Part shown: in pieces, positions 31,340 through 38,731 of the stretch
Layout of the letters: the number at the start of each line of letters is the position of its first letter
Position numbering within the stretch: position 1 is the first letter of the stretch
Assembly: GCA_036278935.1 (NCBI GenBank)
Contig: DASUKA010000130.1
Coordinates: forward strand, 1 to 38,731
Direction of reading: 5' to 3'
DNA from: DASSNR01 sp036278935
GTDB taxonomy: Bacteria; Gemmatimonadota; Gemmatimonadetes; Gemmatimonadales; Gemmatimonadaceae
Length of the DNA: 38,731 nucleotides
The notes under the pieces: model-generated
The model's database searches: none
The model's input: the letters and a program-made list of their open reading frames with translations, nothing else
What the model was told of the DNA's origin: nothing
Made by a program: the position numbers and the translations under genes

Positions 31340-32458
31340 ATGAGGTTGAAGCGCCTCGAGCGGGCGTGCAGGGGAGCATTCATTCGCGGGATGTCGGCGC
31401 TCATGGGGCGCCCGCGGCGCAGCGAGCAACCGAAGTGGGACGCACGGCCGCACCGGGTCCTGTATCTGCGCTACGACCGGATCGGCGACATGATTCTCGC
31501 CTCGAGCCTCATCCGGGCCATCGCCACCTCCCATGCCTCGCTCACCGTGGATGTGCTCGCATCTCCGTGGAACGCGCCGGTGCTCGAAGGGAATCCGTAC
31601 GTGGGGAGCGTCGTGCTCTTCGAGCGGCGCAAGCCATGGACCTACTGGCGCACGATCCGCCAACTCCGCCGCGCCCGCTACGATGCCATCATCGACTGCA
31701 TGGTGACCGCGCCATCCACCACGACGCTGATCGTCATGCTGCTGAGCGGCGCGCGACACCGGATCGGCGCCGGCGGACAGAGCAACGACTTCGCGTACAC
31801 CATCGCCGTTCCCAATCTCACCGCCGCCACCCACTACGTGGAGCGCACGGCCGCCCTCGCCCTCCCCTTCGGCGTGGACCTCGACGCCACCGATTGGAGC
31901 CCGGCCATCTACCTGAGCGACTCCGAGCGCGCGGGTGGTGAGCTGGCGTGGCGATCGCACGGCGCGCTGCGCGACACCGGTGCACCGCGCCGCCGGCTGC
32001 TCGTGAACATCTCGGCGGGCAAGCCATCGTGCGCGTGGCCCGATGACAAGTTCATCGCTGTGCTCCGGGCGCTCCGCTCACGCCGGGATGGTCTGTGCAC
32101 GCTGCTCATCGGGTCGCCCGCCGAGTCGGATCGGGTGGCGCACATCGCGCGCGAGGCGGAGGTGAGCGTGGCGCGCACGCCGGGCATCCGCAGCGCGCTC
32201 GCGCTCGTGGCGGCCGCGGACCTGGTGGTGACGCCGGATACGAGCATCGTGCATGCCGCGTCCTCGTTCCACATCCCGGCCGTCGTGCTCTTCCCGCGCC
32301 GCACCAACGAGCTGTACGGGCTGTACCGCTCGCCCGGAGAGCGCGTGATCAGCCCGGGCAAGACGGTCGCCGAGCTCGCTGTGGCACCAGTGCTGGCGGC
32401 GCTCGAGCGGATGCTCGAGAGCGGAGCCACCGCGTCGGCCACGGCGCGTCAGGGGTAG
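31340..32458 (+). CDS. Glycosyltransferase family 9 (heptosyltransferase-like)
   Basis: This 372-residue cytoplasmic or membrane-associated enzyme starts at ATG 31340 (GAGGA 5 nt upstream). The GT-B fold of LPS heptosyltransferases is visible: N-terminal VLYLRYDRIGDMILASSLIRAIA (R.D.IGD motif), then VDVLASPWNAPVLEGNPYV, and C-terminal LLIGSPAESD, ALVAAADLVVTPDTSIVHAAS (the D.s..H donor-site motif) and VVLFPR. It probably adds a sugar to lipopolysaccharide or a similar envelope glycan; heptose is the family default but is not proven. It is single and overlaps the end of fadJ tail-to-tail by 10 bp. Confidence 0.9.
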   Translation: MRLKRLERACRGAFIRGMSALMGRPRRSEQPKWDARPHRVLYLRYDRIGDMILASSLIRAIATSHASLTVDVLASPWNAPVLEGNPYVGSVVLFERRKPWTYWRTIRQLRRARYDAIIDCMVTAPSTTTLIVMLLSGARHRIGAGGQSNDFAYTIAVPNLTAATHYVERTAALALPFGVDLDATDWSPAIYLSDSERAGGELAWRSHGALRDTGAPRRRLLVNISAGKPSCAWPDDKFIAVLRALRSRRDGLCTLLIGSPAESDRVAHIAREAEVSVARTPGIRSALALVAAADLVVTPDTSIVHAASSFHIPAVVLFPRRTNELYGLYRSPGERVISPGKTVAELAVAPVLAALERMLESGATASATARQG

Positions 32459-34611
32459 AAGCGCTCCCCCGTCTTCGCCATCCGCGCAAGCAGCGGCGCC
32501 GGCTCAAAGCGCGCCCCGAACTTCGCGTTGAGCTCGCGCAACTGTCGTGCAGCAGCGCCCACGCCGAGCGTATCCACATAGCGGAACGGGCCGCCACGGA
32601 AGGGTGGGAAGCCGATCCCGAACACCGCCCCCAGGTCGCCGTCGCGCGCGGAGCGGAGCACGCCCTCGCCCAGGCAGCGCGCGGCCTCGTTCACCATGGC
32701 CAGCACCGTGCGCGTCTCCATCTCTTCCGCCGGGATCACCCGGCGTTGCGCGCCCGTGGGAAGTATCTCGTAGACCGTCTCATCCACCGGGCCCTTCTTC
32801 CCGTGCGCGTCGTAGCGGTAGAATCCCTTCCCGCCCTTCCGCCCCAACCGCCCGGACGCCGCCACGCGCTCGAGTGACTGCGCGGGGGTGAGACGCTCGC
32901 CGAACGCCTCGTAGAGGACGTGTCCCACCTTGGCGCCCACGTCGATGCCCACTTCATCGAGCAACGTGACCGGTCCCACGGGAAAGCCGAACTCCACCAG
33001 TGCACGGTCCAGCGCCTCGATGGACACGCCCTGGTCGAGCAGATAGCCCGCCTCATTCATGAAGGCCGCGAGCGTGCGCGTGGTATAGAAGCCCGGCCCA
33101 TCGTTCACGACGATCACGTGCTTGCCGAGCGTCTTGCCGTACGCGACCGCGGTGACGGTGGCGACATCGCTCGTGCGCGGGGTGGTGATCACCTCGAGCA
33201 GGGGCATTTTGGGCACCGGCGAGAAGAAGTGCATCCCCAGCACCTGCTCCGGCCGCCTGGACGCCTCGGCGATCCGCGTGATGGGGATGGTGCTGGTGTT
33301 CGAGGCGTAGATGGCGTCGCTGGGGATCACCGCTTCCGCTTCGCGCAGCACCCGCTGCTTGAGCTCGAGATCCTCGAACACCGCCTCGATCACCAGGTCC
33401 GCGTTGCCAAAGCCGGTATACTCGGTGGTGCCGCCCACCAGCGCGAACTCGTCGGCGAATTGCTGGCGGGTGATGCGTCGCTTCCGGAGCCGCTCGCGGA
33501 GCACGTCGTACACGGCGCGGAGTCCTTTCCCCACCCGCTCCGGCGCGGCGTCCTTGAGCCGCACGGCCGTGTGCTGCATGGCCGCCACCGCGGCAATCCC
33601 CGCCCCCATGAAGCCTGCCCCCAGCACGCCGAGCTTGTGTACCGGCAGCGGCGCGACGTTCGGCGTGTCGACGCCACTGTCCTTCTTGAGCGCGCTCGTG
33701 GCGAAGAAGAGGAAGACGAGCTGCGTGGAGACATCGGTCATCGCCATCTCGCCAAAGGAGAACGCCTCCACGGCGAGCCCCTTCGCCCGCCCCTCGGCGT
33801 AGCCGGCGGCGACGGCCGTGAGCGCGGCGAGCGGCGCGGGGTAATGCCCGCGCGTCTTGCGCAGCGTCTGCTCGCGCGCCTGTCGGAAGACCAGGCGCCG
33901 GCCCAGCGGATTGCGCTCGAGCGCCAGGTCGGCCGCTTTGTGCGGTCGGCGGCGCCGCGGTCGCGCGCTGGTGCCGGAGGCGAACGCGCGCGCCCGATCG
34001 AGCGCCACGTCCAGGAGGATGGCGGGGTGCACGAGCTCATCCACCAGGCCGATGCTCAGCGCCTTCTTCGCGCGCACCGATTTGCCGGTGAGAATCATAT
34101 CGAGCGCGTTGCGCAGCCCGACTCTCTGCGGCAGCCGCTGTGTGCCGCCGGCGCCGGGAATGAGCCCGAGCTGCACCTCGGGCAGCCCCAGCGCCGTGCT
34201 GGGATGGTCGGTCGCGATGCGGTACGCGCAGGCCAGCGCCGCTTCGAGTCCGCCACCCAGACAGGCGCCATGAATCGCGGCGATCACGGGCACGCGCGAG
34301 CGCTCGATGCGATCCATCAGCATCTGCCCGTCGCGACTCAGCCGCTCCGCGTCACGCGCAGTGTGCAGCACGCGGAATTGCTCGATGTCGGCGCCGGCGA
34401 TGAAGCTGTCGCGCTTGCCGCTCAGCAGCACGGCCGCGTGCACCAGCGTGGCGCGCTCGATGTGATCGAGCAGCGCGATCAGCTCGTCGCCGACGGTACG
34501 CGAGATGGTGTTGACCGGTTTGTCCGGCAGGTCGAAGGTGATGATGGCAACGTTATCCCGTGTCTCCACGCGGAAGGCATCGCTCACCAGCGACGCGTCC
34601 GCGAGCGTCAT
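32449..34611 (-). CDS. fadJ: FadJ-type multifunctional enoyl-CoA hydratase/3-hydroxyacyl-CoA dehydrogenase
   Basis: The 720-residue alpha subunit of a fatty-acid beta-oxidation complex hydrates trans-2-enoyl-CoA and oxidises L-3-hydroxyacyl-CoA with NAD. The N-terminal crotonase domain (1-190) shows FIAGADIEQF and GACLGGGLEAALACAYR with the two catalytic Glu (GGGLE and LPEVQLGLIPGAGGTQRLP). The NAD domain begins VLGAGFMGAGIAAVAAM (about 330) and includes GMHFFSPVPKMPLLEVI with the catalytic His. The C-terminal duplicated HAD domains follow (GPGFYTTRTLAAFMNEA, FPPFRGGPFRYVD). Length fits FadJ. Its start ATGA overlaps the fadI stop, so the two subunits are translationally coupled. Confidence 0.95.
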   Translation of the reverse strand: MTLADASLVSDAFRVETRDNVAIITFDLPDKPVNTISRTVGDELIALLDHIERATLVHAAVLLSGKRDSFIAGADIEQFRVLHTARDAERLSRDGQMLMDRIERSRVPVIAAIHGACLGGGLEAALACAYRIATDHPSTALGLPEVQLGLIPGAGGTQRLPQRVGLRNALDMILTGKSVRAKKALSIGLVDELVHPAILLDVALDRARAFASGTSARPRRRRPHKAADLALERNPLGRRLVFRQAREQTLRKTRGHYPAPLAALTAVAAGYAEGRAKGLAVEAFSFGEMAMTDVSTQLVFLFFATSALKKDSGVDTPNVAPLPVHKLGVLGAGFMGAGIAAVAAMQHTAVRLKDAAPERVGKGLRAVYDVLRERLRKRRITRQQFADEFALVGGTTEYTGFGNADLVIEAVFEDLELKQRVLREAEAVIPSDAIYASNTSTIPITRIAEASRRPEQVLGMHFFSPVPKMPLLEVITTPRTSDVATVTAVAYGKTLGKHVIVVNDGPGFYTTRTLAAFMNEAGYLLDQGVSIEALDRALVEFGFPVGPVTLLDEVGIDVGAKVGHVLYEAFGERLTPAQSLERVAASGRLGRKGGKGFYRYDAHGKKGPVDETVYEILPTGAQRRVIPAEEMETRTVLAMVNEAARCLGEGVLRSARDGDLGAVFGIGFPPFRGGPFRYVDTLGVGAAARQLRELNAKFGARFEPAPLLARMAKTGERFYP

Positions 34612-35909
34612 GACGCCGCCTCCACCACCATGGCGAACCCCATGCCGCCCGCGGCACAGACGGTCATGAGCCCGAACTGCGCGCCGCGGCGCCGAAGCTC
34701 GTCCACGAGCGTGGTGGTAATCCGCGCGCCGGTAGCGCCGAAGGGGTGGCCGAGCGCGATCGATCCGCCAAGAACGTTGAGGCGCGAGCGGTCCACCTCA
34801 CCCACGGGGGCGGAAAAGCCCGCGCGCTCGCCCCATTCCTTCGACTCGAAGCCGCGCAGATTGGAGAGCACCTGCGCGGCGAAGGCCTCGTGCATCTCCA
34901 CCAGATCCATGTCGCGGAGCGTGAGACCGGCGCGCTGGAGCGCGACGGGCGCAGCGAGCACCGGCGCCTGCAGCAGCTGCTCCCCAGGATCGAGCGCGGC
35001 GTACGCGTAGGAGCGGATGTAGGCGAGCGGGGGGTGGCCGAGGGCACGAGCCTTCTCCTCGCTCATGAGGATCACCGCCGCGGCGCCATCCGTAAGCGGC
35101 GATGAATTGCCCGCCGTCACCGTGCCGTACCGCTTGTCGAACACCGGGCGCAGCGCCTGGAGCTGCTCGAAAGTGGTGGTGGTGCGGATCCCGTTGTCGC
35201 TCGTGACCACCGTCTCGAAAGTCGGCGGCACGTACACCGGCATGATCTCCGACGTGAGCCGGCCGTCGTTCGTGCCCGCGGCGGCGAGCCGGTGCGAGCG
35301 CAGCGCGAATTGGTCCTGCTCGTCGCGCGGAATGTGGTTGATCTTCGCCATCTTCTCGGCCGACTCGCCCATGGTCTCGCCGGTGGTGGGCTCGGCGATG
35401 GCGGGTGTGATGGGGACGAGATCGCGCGGGCGGATCCGTGCGAGCGCGCCCACGCGCGCCGATACCGACTTGGCCTTGGAGGCCGCCACCAGCGCGTCCG
35501 AGAAGCCTCGGGAATGCAGGATCGGCACGTTGGAGAGCGACTCCGCCCCGCCCGCGATGGCGACATCCGCGTATCCGAGCGCGATCTGATCGGCGGCGTC
35601 GGTGATTGCCTGGTTGGCGCTGGCGCAGGCACGGCTCACCGTCACCGCGGGAATCCCCTTGGGGAACACGGGCAGAAGTGCCACCTCGCGCGCGATGTTG
35701 GGCGCGGTGACAGCGGGGATGACGGTGCCGAAGATGAGTGTGTTCACCTCCTCGCCATCCAGATTGGCGCGCTCCACGAGCTCGGCCACACAGAGGCGCC
35801 CGAGGTCGATGGCGGTGAAGGACTTGAGGACGGTGCCCGCTTTCGCGAAGGGGGTGCGAAGCCCCGCGACGATCGCGACGCGACGCGGGCCGGTGCCGAG
35901 AGCGGTCAT
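34608..35909 (-). CDS. fadI: FadI-type acetyl-CoA acyltransferase (3-ketoacyl-CoA thiolase)
   Basis: The 433-residue thiolase cleaves 3-ketoacyl-CoA with CoA, the last step of beta-oxidation, as the beta subunit with FadJ. ATG 35909 is chosen for AGGA 5 nt upstream; TTG/GTG starts 30 bp earlier are possible. The active-site Cys is in SRACASANQA, the His-Glu pair in MHEAFAAQ, then GHPFGATGAR and the final Cys in CAAGGMG. The sequence resembles FadI more than FadA (APNIAREVALLP; LNVLGGSIALGHPFGATGAR; DELRRRGAQFGL). It is the first gene of the fadI-fadJ operon and is divergent from an IclR regulator, 133 bp apart. Confidence 0.93.
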   Translation of the reverse strand: MTALGTGPRRVAIVAGLRTPFAKAGTVLKSFTAIDLGRLCVAELVERANLDGEEVNTLIFGTVIPAVTAPNIAREVALLPVFPKGIPAVTVSRACASANQAITDAADQIALGYADVAIAGGAESLSNVPILHSRGFSDALVAASKAKSVSARVGALARIRPRDLVPITPAIAEPTTGETMGESAEKMAKINHIPRDEQDQFALRSHRLAAAGTNDGRLTSEIMPVYVPPTFETVVTSDNGIRTTTTFEQLQALRPVFDKRYGTVTAGNSSPLTDGAAAVILMSEEKARALGHPPLAYIRSYAYAALDPGEQLLQAPVLAAPVALQRAGLTLRDMDLVEMHEAFAAQVLSNLRGFESKEWGERAGFSAPVGEVDRSRLNVLGGSIALGHPFGATGARITTTLVDELRRRGAQFGLMTVCAAGGMGFAMVVEAAS

Positions 35910-36003
35910 GACATCCTGAGGAACGCGGTCCGACACCAAGTTAGGCGGCTGGCGGTGGCCTGGCTACCTCCGTGCGCCGCCGCGGGGGCGGTCGGCTGCG
36001 CTC

Positions 36004-36032
36004 TTGACGGCCGACGCCCCGGGCTGAATAGT
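36004..36032 (+). promoter_or_regulatory. Probable promoter giving a nearly leaderless iclR-type mRNA
   Basis: TTGACG (36004-36009) is followed after 17 bp by AATAGT (36027-36032). Transcription would begin about 36039, only a few bases before the ATG at 36043, which has no Shine-Dalgarno sequence. TAGTAG (36029-36034) with a 19-bp spacer is the alternative -10. Confidence 0.5.
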
Positions 36033-36042
36033 AGTCCACAAT

Positions 36043-36903
36043 ATGAAACGGGATTCCACGGCTGCTCCTCCCTACCCGGGCACGCAGGCCGTGCTCCGGG
36101 CGGTGGCCGTCCTCAAGGCCTTCACCGATGCGCACCCCACGCGCACCGTCGCCGAGTTGTCGCGTGCGCTCGGCCTGCACAAGACGACCGTCTTCCGCCT
36201 GCTTGCCGCGCTCGAGGGGGAAGGGATGGTGGCGCGCGCCGATGCGGCGGGCGCATACCGGCTGGGACCCGAGACCGTAGTGCTCGGCGCGACGGCGCTG
36301 CGAGCCAACGATCTGCGAAGCGTGGCGCGCGGCGAGCTGGCCGCCCTCTCCGAGCTGTCCGGCGAGACGACCACGCTGGAAGTCCTCGTCGGCAACGAGG
36401 TGCTGATCCTCGATGAAGTGCTGAGCCGCTATCTGCTGCGGGGCACGCCGGCGGTGGGCTGGCGCGGGCCCGCACATGCCACGTCCACGGGGAAGGTGCT
36501 GCTCGCGGCGGCGCGACACGAGGGTGATGGCGCCCTCGCGCGGAAGGGTGTGGCACGCCGCCGGCTCGCGCGCCTCACCCCCAAGACCATCACATCAGCC
36601 GCGCAGCTGGATCGCGAGCTCGACGACGTCTGGCGGCGGGGATACGCCACCGCGGTCGAAGAGCTCGAGGCGGGCTGGATCGCGGTCGGCGCGGGCGTGC
36701 GCGATCACGACGGGCGCGTCGCAGCCGCGCTCAGCGTGGGCGGCCCAAGCAGCCGCATCCCCGCCGCGCGCATCACGGAGCTGACGGCGATGGTCTGCCG
36801 CTCCGCCGCGCGCGTGTCGCATCAACTCGGCTACCGCCCCACACCGGCGGCAGCCGCCGCTCCGTCATCATCCCACGTCCCACATTCGGGAGCCCACGCG
36901 TGA
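36043..36903 (+). CDS. IclR-family transcriptional regulator
   Basis: This 286-residue regulator has an N-terminal winged helix-turn-helix (about 15-75; VAVLKAFTDAHPTRTVAELSRALGLHKTTVFRLLAALEGEGMVAR then YRLGPETVVLG) and a C-terminal IclR effector domain (about 90-260; LSELSGETTTLEVLVGNEVLILDEV, ATSTGKVLLAA, ELDDVWRRGYATAVEELEAGWIAVGAGVRDHDGRVAAALSVGGPSSRI). The tail after 270 is Ala/Pro/Ser-rich and probably disordered. It is divergent from fadI-fadJ, so local control of fatty-acid oxidation by an acyl or aromatic effector is the likely role. The SusC gene downstream, 61 bp away in the same direction, may be read through. Confidence 0.93.
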   Translation: MKRDSTAAPPYPGTQAVLRAVAVLKAFTDAHPTRTVAELSRALGLHKTTVFRLLAALEGEGMVARADAAGAYRLGPETVVLGATALRANDLRSVARGELAALSELSGETTTLEVLVGNEVLILDEVLSRYLLRGTPAVGWRGPAHATSTGKVLLAAARHEGDGALARKGVARRRLARLTPKTITSAAQLDRELDDVWRRGYATAVEELEAGWIAVGAGVRDHDGRVAAALSVGGPSSRIPAARITELTAMVCRSAARVSHQLGYRPTPAAAAAPSSSHVPHSGAHA

Positions 36904-36964
36904 ACCGGCGCGACCGCACGCCCTCACGCTCACCAGCAACCGTACTCCAACGAGAGGAACGACC

Positions 36965-38731
36965 ATGAAACGCTGGAGGTTTGCCCGCATTCCCACACCG
37001 ATGCTCGGCCTCGCGGCGAGCCTCGTCATCGCGAGCACCGCGGCGGCGCAAGGCACGGCCACTATCCGGGGCACCGTTACCGATTCCGCTACGGGACAGC
37101 CTATCGAGAACGTGCAGGTTACGATTCCCGGCACCACAACGGGCACACTGACCGACGTCCAGGGCCGCTACACGCTGGGCAATGTGACGGCCGGCACGCT
37201 GACCGTGCGCGCGCAGGTGATCGGCTATACGCAGGGAGAACGGCAGATTACCGTGGCGGCCGGCGATACCGCGACCGCGAACTTCGGACTGCGGCAGACC
37301 GCCGTGCAGCTGGGCGGAGTGGTGGTCGTGGGGTACGGCACCGAGAACCGGAGCCAGGTGACCGGGGCGGTGACCACCGTCAGCGGCGCCGATGTCGCCA
37401 ACACGCCCGTGGCCGGCGTGGACGCCGCGTTGCAGGGCAAGGCGCCAGGCGTGCAGGTGACGCAGAACTCCGGCGACCCGGGCAACGGCATCTCCGTTCG
37501 TGTGCGGGGCGCCGCGTCCATCTCCGCCTCCAACCAGCCGCTCTACGTGGTGGATGGCGTGCCGGTGCAGAGCGAGGACTTCGCGCAGCTCTCGCCCAGC
37601 GGGCAGGGGCTCACCGCCATTACGGGGCTGGACCCCAACGACATCGCCTCGATCACCGTGCTCAAAGACGCCGCCTCGGCCGCGATCTACGGCTCACGCG
37701 CCTCGAACGGCGTGGTGATGATCACCACCAAGCGCGGGCAGGCGGGGAAGGCGCGCTTCACCCTGGACGCGTACACCGGCTGGCAGAACGTCGCCCACCG
37801 CCTGAGCCTCATGAACGCCCAGCAGTACGTCGCCTACATGAACGAGGGCGCGGACAACGATGGGGAGGATGAGCCGTTCACGTCATTGACGGACACGACG
37901 TACGGATATGACGACTGGCAGTCCGCCATCTTCCGCACGGCGCCCGTGAGTAACATCCACCTGGGCGTGAGCGGCGGCACCGATCAGTTGCGCTACTTCG
38001 TGGATGGCTCCTACTTCGATCAGGACGGCGTGGTACTCGGCTCCAAGTACAACCGCACCAACGCCCGCGTGAACGTGGATTACAACGCGAGCAACCGGCT
38101 GTCGCTCAAGACGTCCATCGGCCTCTCCCACGAGAACGACAACCGTATCGAGGGGGACAACAGCGACAACGGCGTGGTGACCAACGCCGTCGGCGAGCCG
38201 CCCATCTATCCCTACCGCACCGCCACCGGGGCATTCACCAATCCGGACGATTTCGACGAGTTCATCTACACCAACCCGGTGGCGATCGGCGCGTACGATC
38301 GGCTGCCCACGATCACCGATCGCGTGCTCGGCAACGTGGAGGGGAACTACGACTTCAACCCGCACTTCACGCTCACCGGCCGCCTCGGAGCGGACGTGCT
38401 GCACATGCGGGAGGACCAGTGGCAGTCGCCGCTGGTGGTCGGCACCTACGCCTTCGGGGCGAGCGGCGTGGCGAAGAGCGGCTACAACAACGCGAATCGC
38501 TACCTGATGGAGAGCTTCCTGACCTATCGCGGCGGCGCGGACAGCGCGGGGAGCTGGAACATCGTGGGCGGCGCGAGCGTGGAGTACAATCACCAGGAGC
38601 TGAACTTCATCCGGGGCGAAGGGTTCAGCAGTCCGGATTTCCATTACGTGCGCGATGCCGCGAGCGTGGTGGAGTACGATGGCATTCCGTTCGACCACAA
38701 CCTCGTCTCGTACTTCGCGCGCGCCAACTAT
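36965..38731 (+). CDS. SusC/RagA-family TonB-dependent receptor, 3' end missing
   Basis: The frame is open from ATG 36965 (AGGA upstream) to the last base; 589 residues are visible of an expected about 1000. Order: signal peptide ending STAAAQ, carboxypeptidase-regulatory-like domain (about 27-110; IRGTVTDSATGQPIENVQVTIPGT), the SusC signature VVVGYGTENRSQVTGAV, plug core (LYVVDGVPVQS; DPNDIASITVLKDAASAAIYGSRASNGVVMITTKRG), and the first beta-barrel strands. It imports an unknown nutrient with TonB; a SusD partner probably follows outside the window. It is a different subtype from the first SusC: the classic GYG signature is present here and missing there (GVGAP instead). Confidence 0.95.
   Translation, partial: MKRWRFARIPTPMLGLAASLVIASTAAAQGTATIRGTVTDSATGQPIENVQVTIPGTTTGTLTDVQGRYTLGNVTAGTLTVRAQVIGYTQGERQITVAAGDTATANFGLRQTAVQLGGVVVVGYGTENRSQVTGAVTTVSGADVANTPVAGVDAALQGKAPGVQVTQNSGDPGNGISVRVRGAASISASNQPLYVVDGVPVQSEDFAQLSPSGQGLTAITGLDPNDIASITVLKDAASAAIYGSRASNGVVMITTKRGQAGKARFTLDAYTGWQNVAHRLSLMNAQQYVAYMNEGADNDGEDEPFTSLTDTTYGYDDWQSAIFRTAPVSNIHLGVSGGTDQLRYFVDGSYFDQDGVVLGSKYNRTNARVNVDYNASNRLSLKTSIGLSHENDNRIEGDNSDNGVVTNAVGEPPIYPYRTATGAFTNPDDFDEFIYTNPVAIGAYDRLPTITDRVLGNVEGNYDFNPHFTLTGRLGADVLHMREDQWQSPLVVGTYAFGASGVAKSGYNNANRYLMESFLTYRGGADSAGSWNIVGGASVEYNHQELNFIRGEGFSSPDFHYVRDAASVVEYDGIPFDHNLVSYFARANY

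Noticed and set aside
32920..35010. A 696-codon open frame on the plus strand opposite fadJ and fadI
   Set aside because: It is antisense to two clearly conserved enzymes; its translation is His/Arg/Gly-rich with no family features. It reflects high GC codon bias.

Overview
The window is high-GC DNA that looks like a chromosome segment of a Gemmatimonadota-type bacterium. This is inferred from the gene mix, not from a search: SusC/SusD outer-membrane pairs, a membrane-anchored BTAD/SARP-like regulator with TPRs, an ECF sigma operon with glycogen-binding (CBM48-like) domains, many lipoproteins and an EF-G-like paralog. There are no tRNA or rRNA genes, no CRISPR array, no transposase and no clear phage gene. 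Both ends cut through genes: a GH18-like hydrolase on the left and a second SusC-like receptor on the right.

Layout. 1-5345: the 3' part of a GH18-like hydrolase converges on a SusD/SusC pair. A long inverted repeat lies between them, and its outer ends supply both stop codons. 5474-7579: EF-G-like GTPase. 7580-8099: gene-free except for a possible 10-codon leader. 8100-9287: lipoprotein whose His/Met pattern matches the copper ligands of peptidylglycine monooxygenase (PHM). 9423-10887: trypsin-fold lipoprotein protease, followed by a small protein homologous to its N-terminal domain. 10924-13860: BTAD/TPR regulator. It is transcribed divergently from 13991-17487, which encodes a periplasmic tandem cupredoxin, a tandem SnoaL-like protein and a membrane protein fused to the same tandem cupredoxin. 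The divergent intergenic region carries a SARP-operator-like direct repeat. 17679-26614: seven genes on the minus strand (M14 peptidase, proline dehydrogenase, unknown, RsgA, ClC channel with CBS domains, OPT transporter, and a metallo-beta-lactamase-fold lipoprotein that has lost its metal ligands). 26890-29838: tightly overlapping minus-strand operon of ECF sigma factor, one-TM protein with an extracytoplasmic CBM48-like domain (probable anti-sigma), secreted helical protein, and a secreted protein ending in CBM48. 30135-31040: DUF4382-like lipoprotein. 31340-32458: GT9 glycosyltransferase. 32449-35909: fadI-fadJ beta-oxidation operon, divergent from an IclR regulator at 36043-36903. 36965-end: SusC/RagA receptor, cut by the window.

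The best candidates for undescribed systems are the copper-flavoured island (PHM-like protein, BTAD regulator, cupredoxin operon), the sigma/CBM48 putative glycan-sensing operon, and the protease paired with a stand-alone copy of its N-terminal domain. Two families of palindromic intergenic elements sit right at gene 3' ends.
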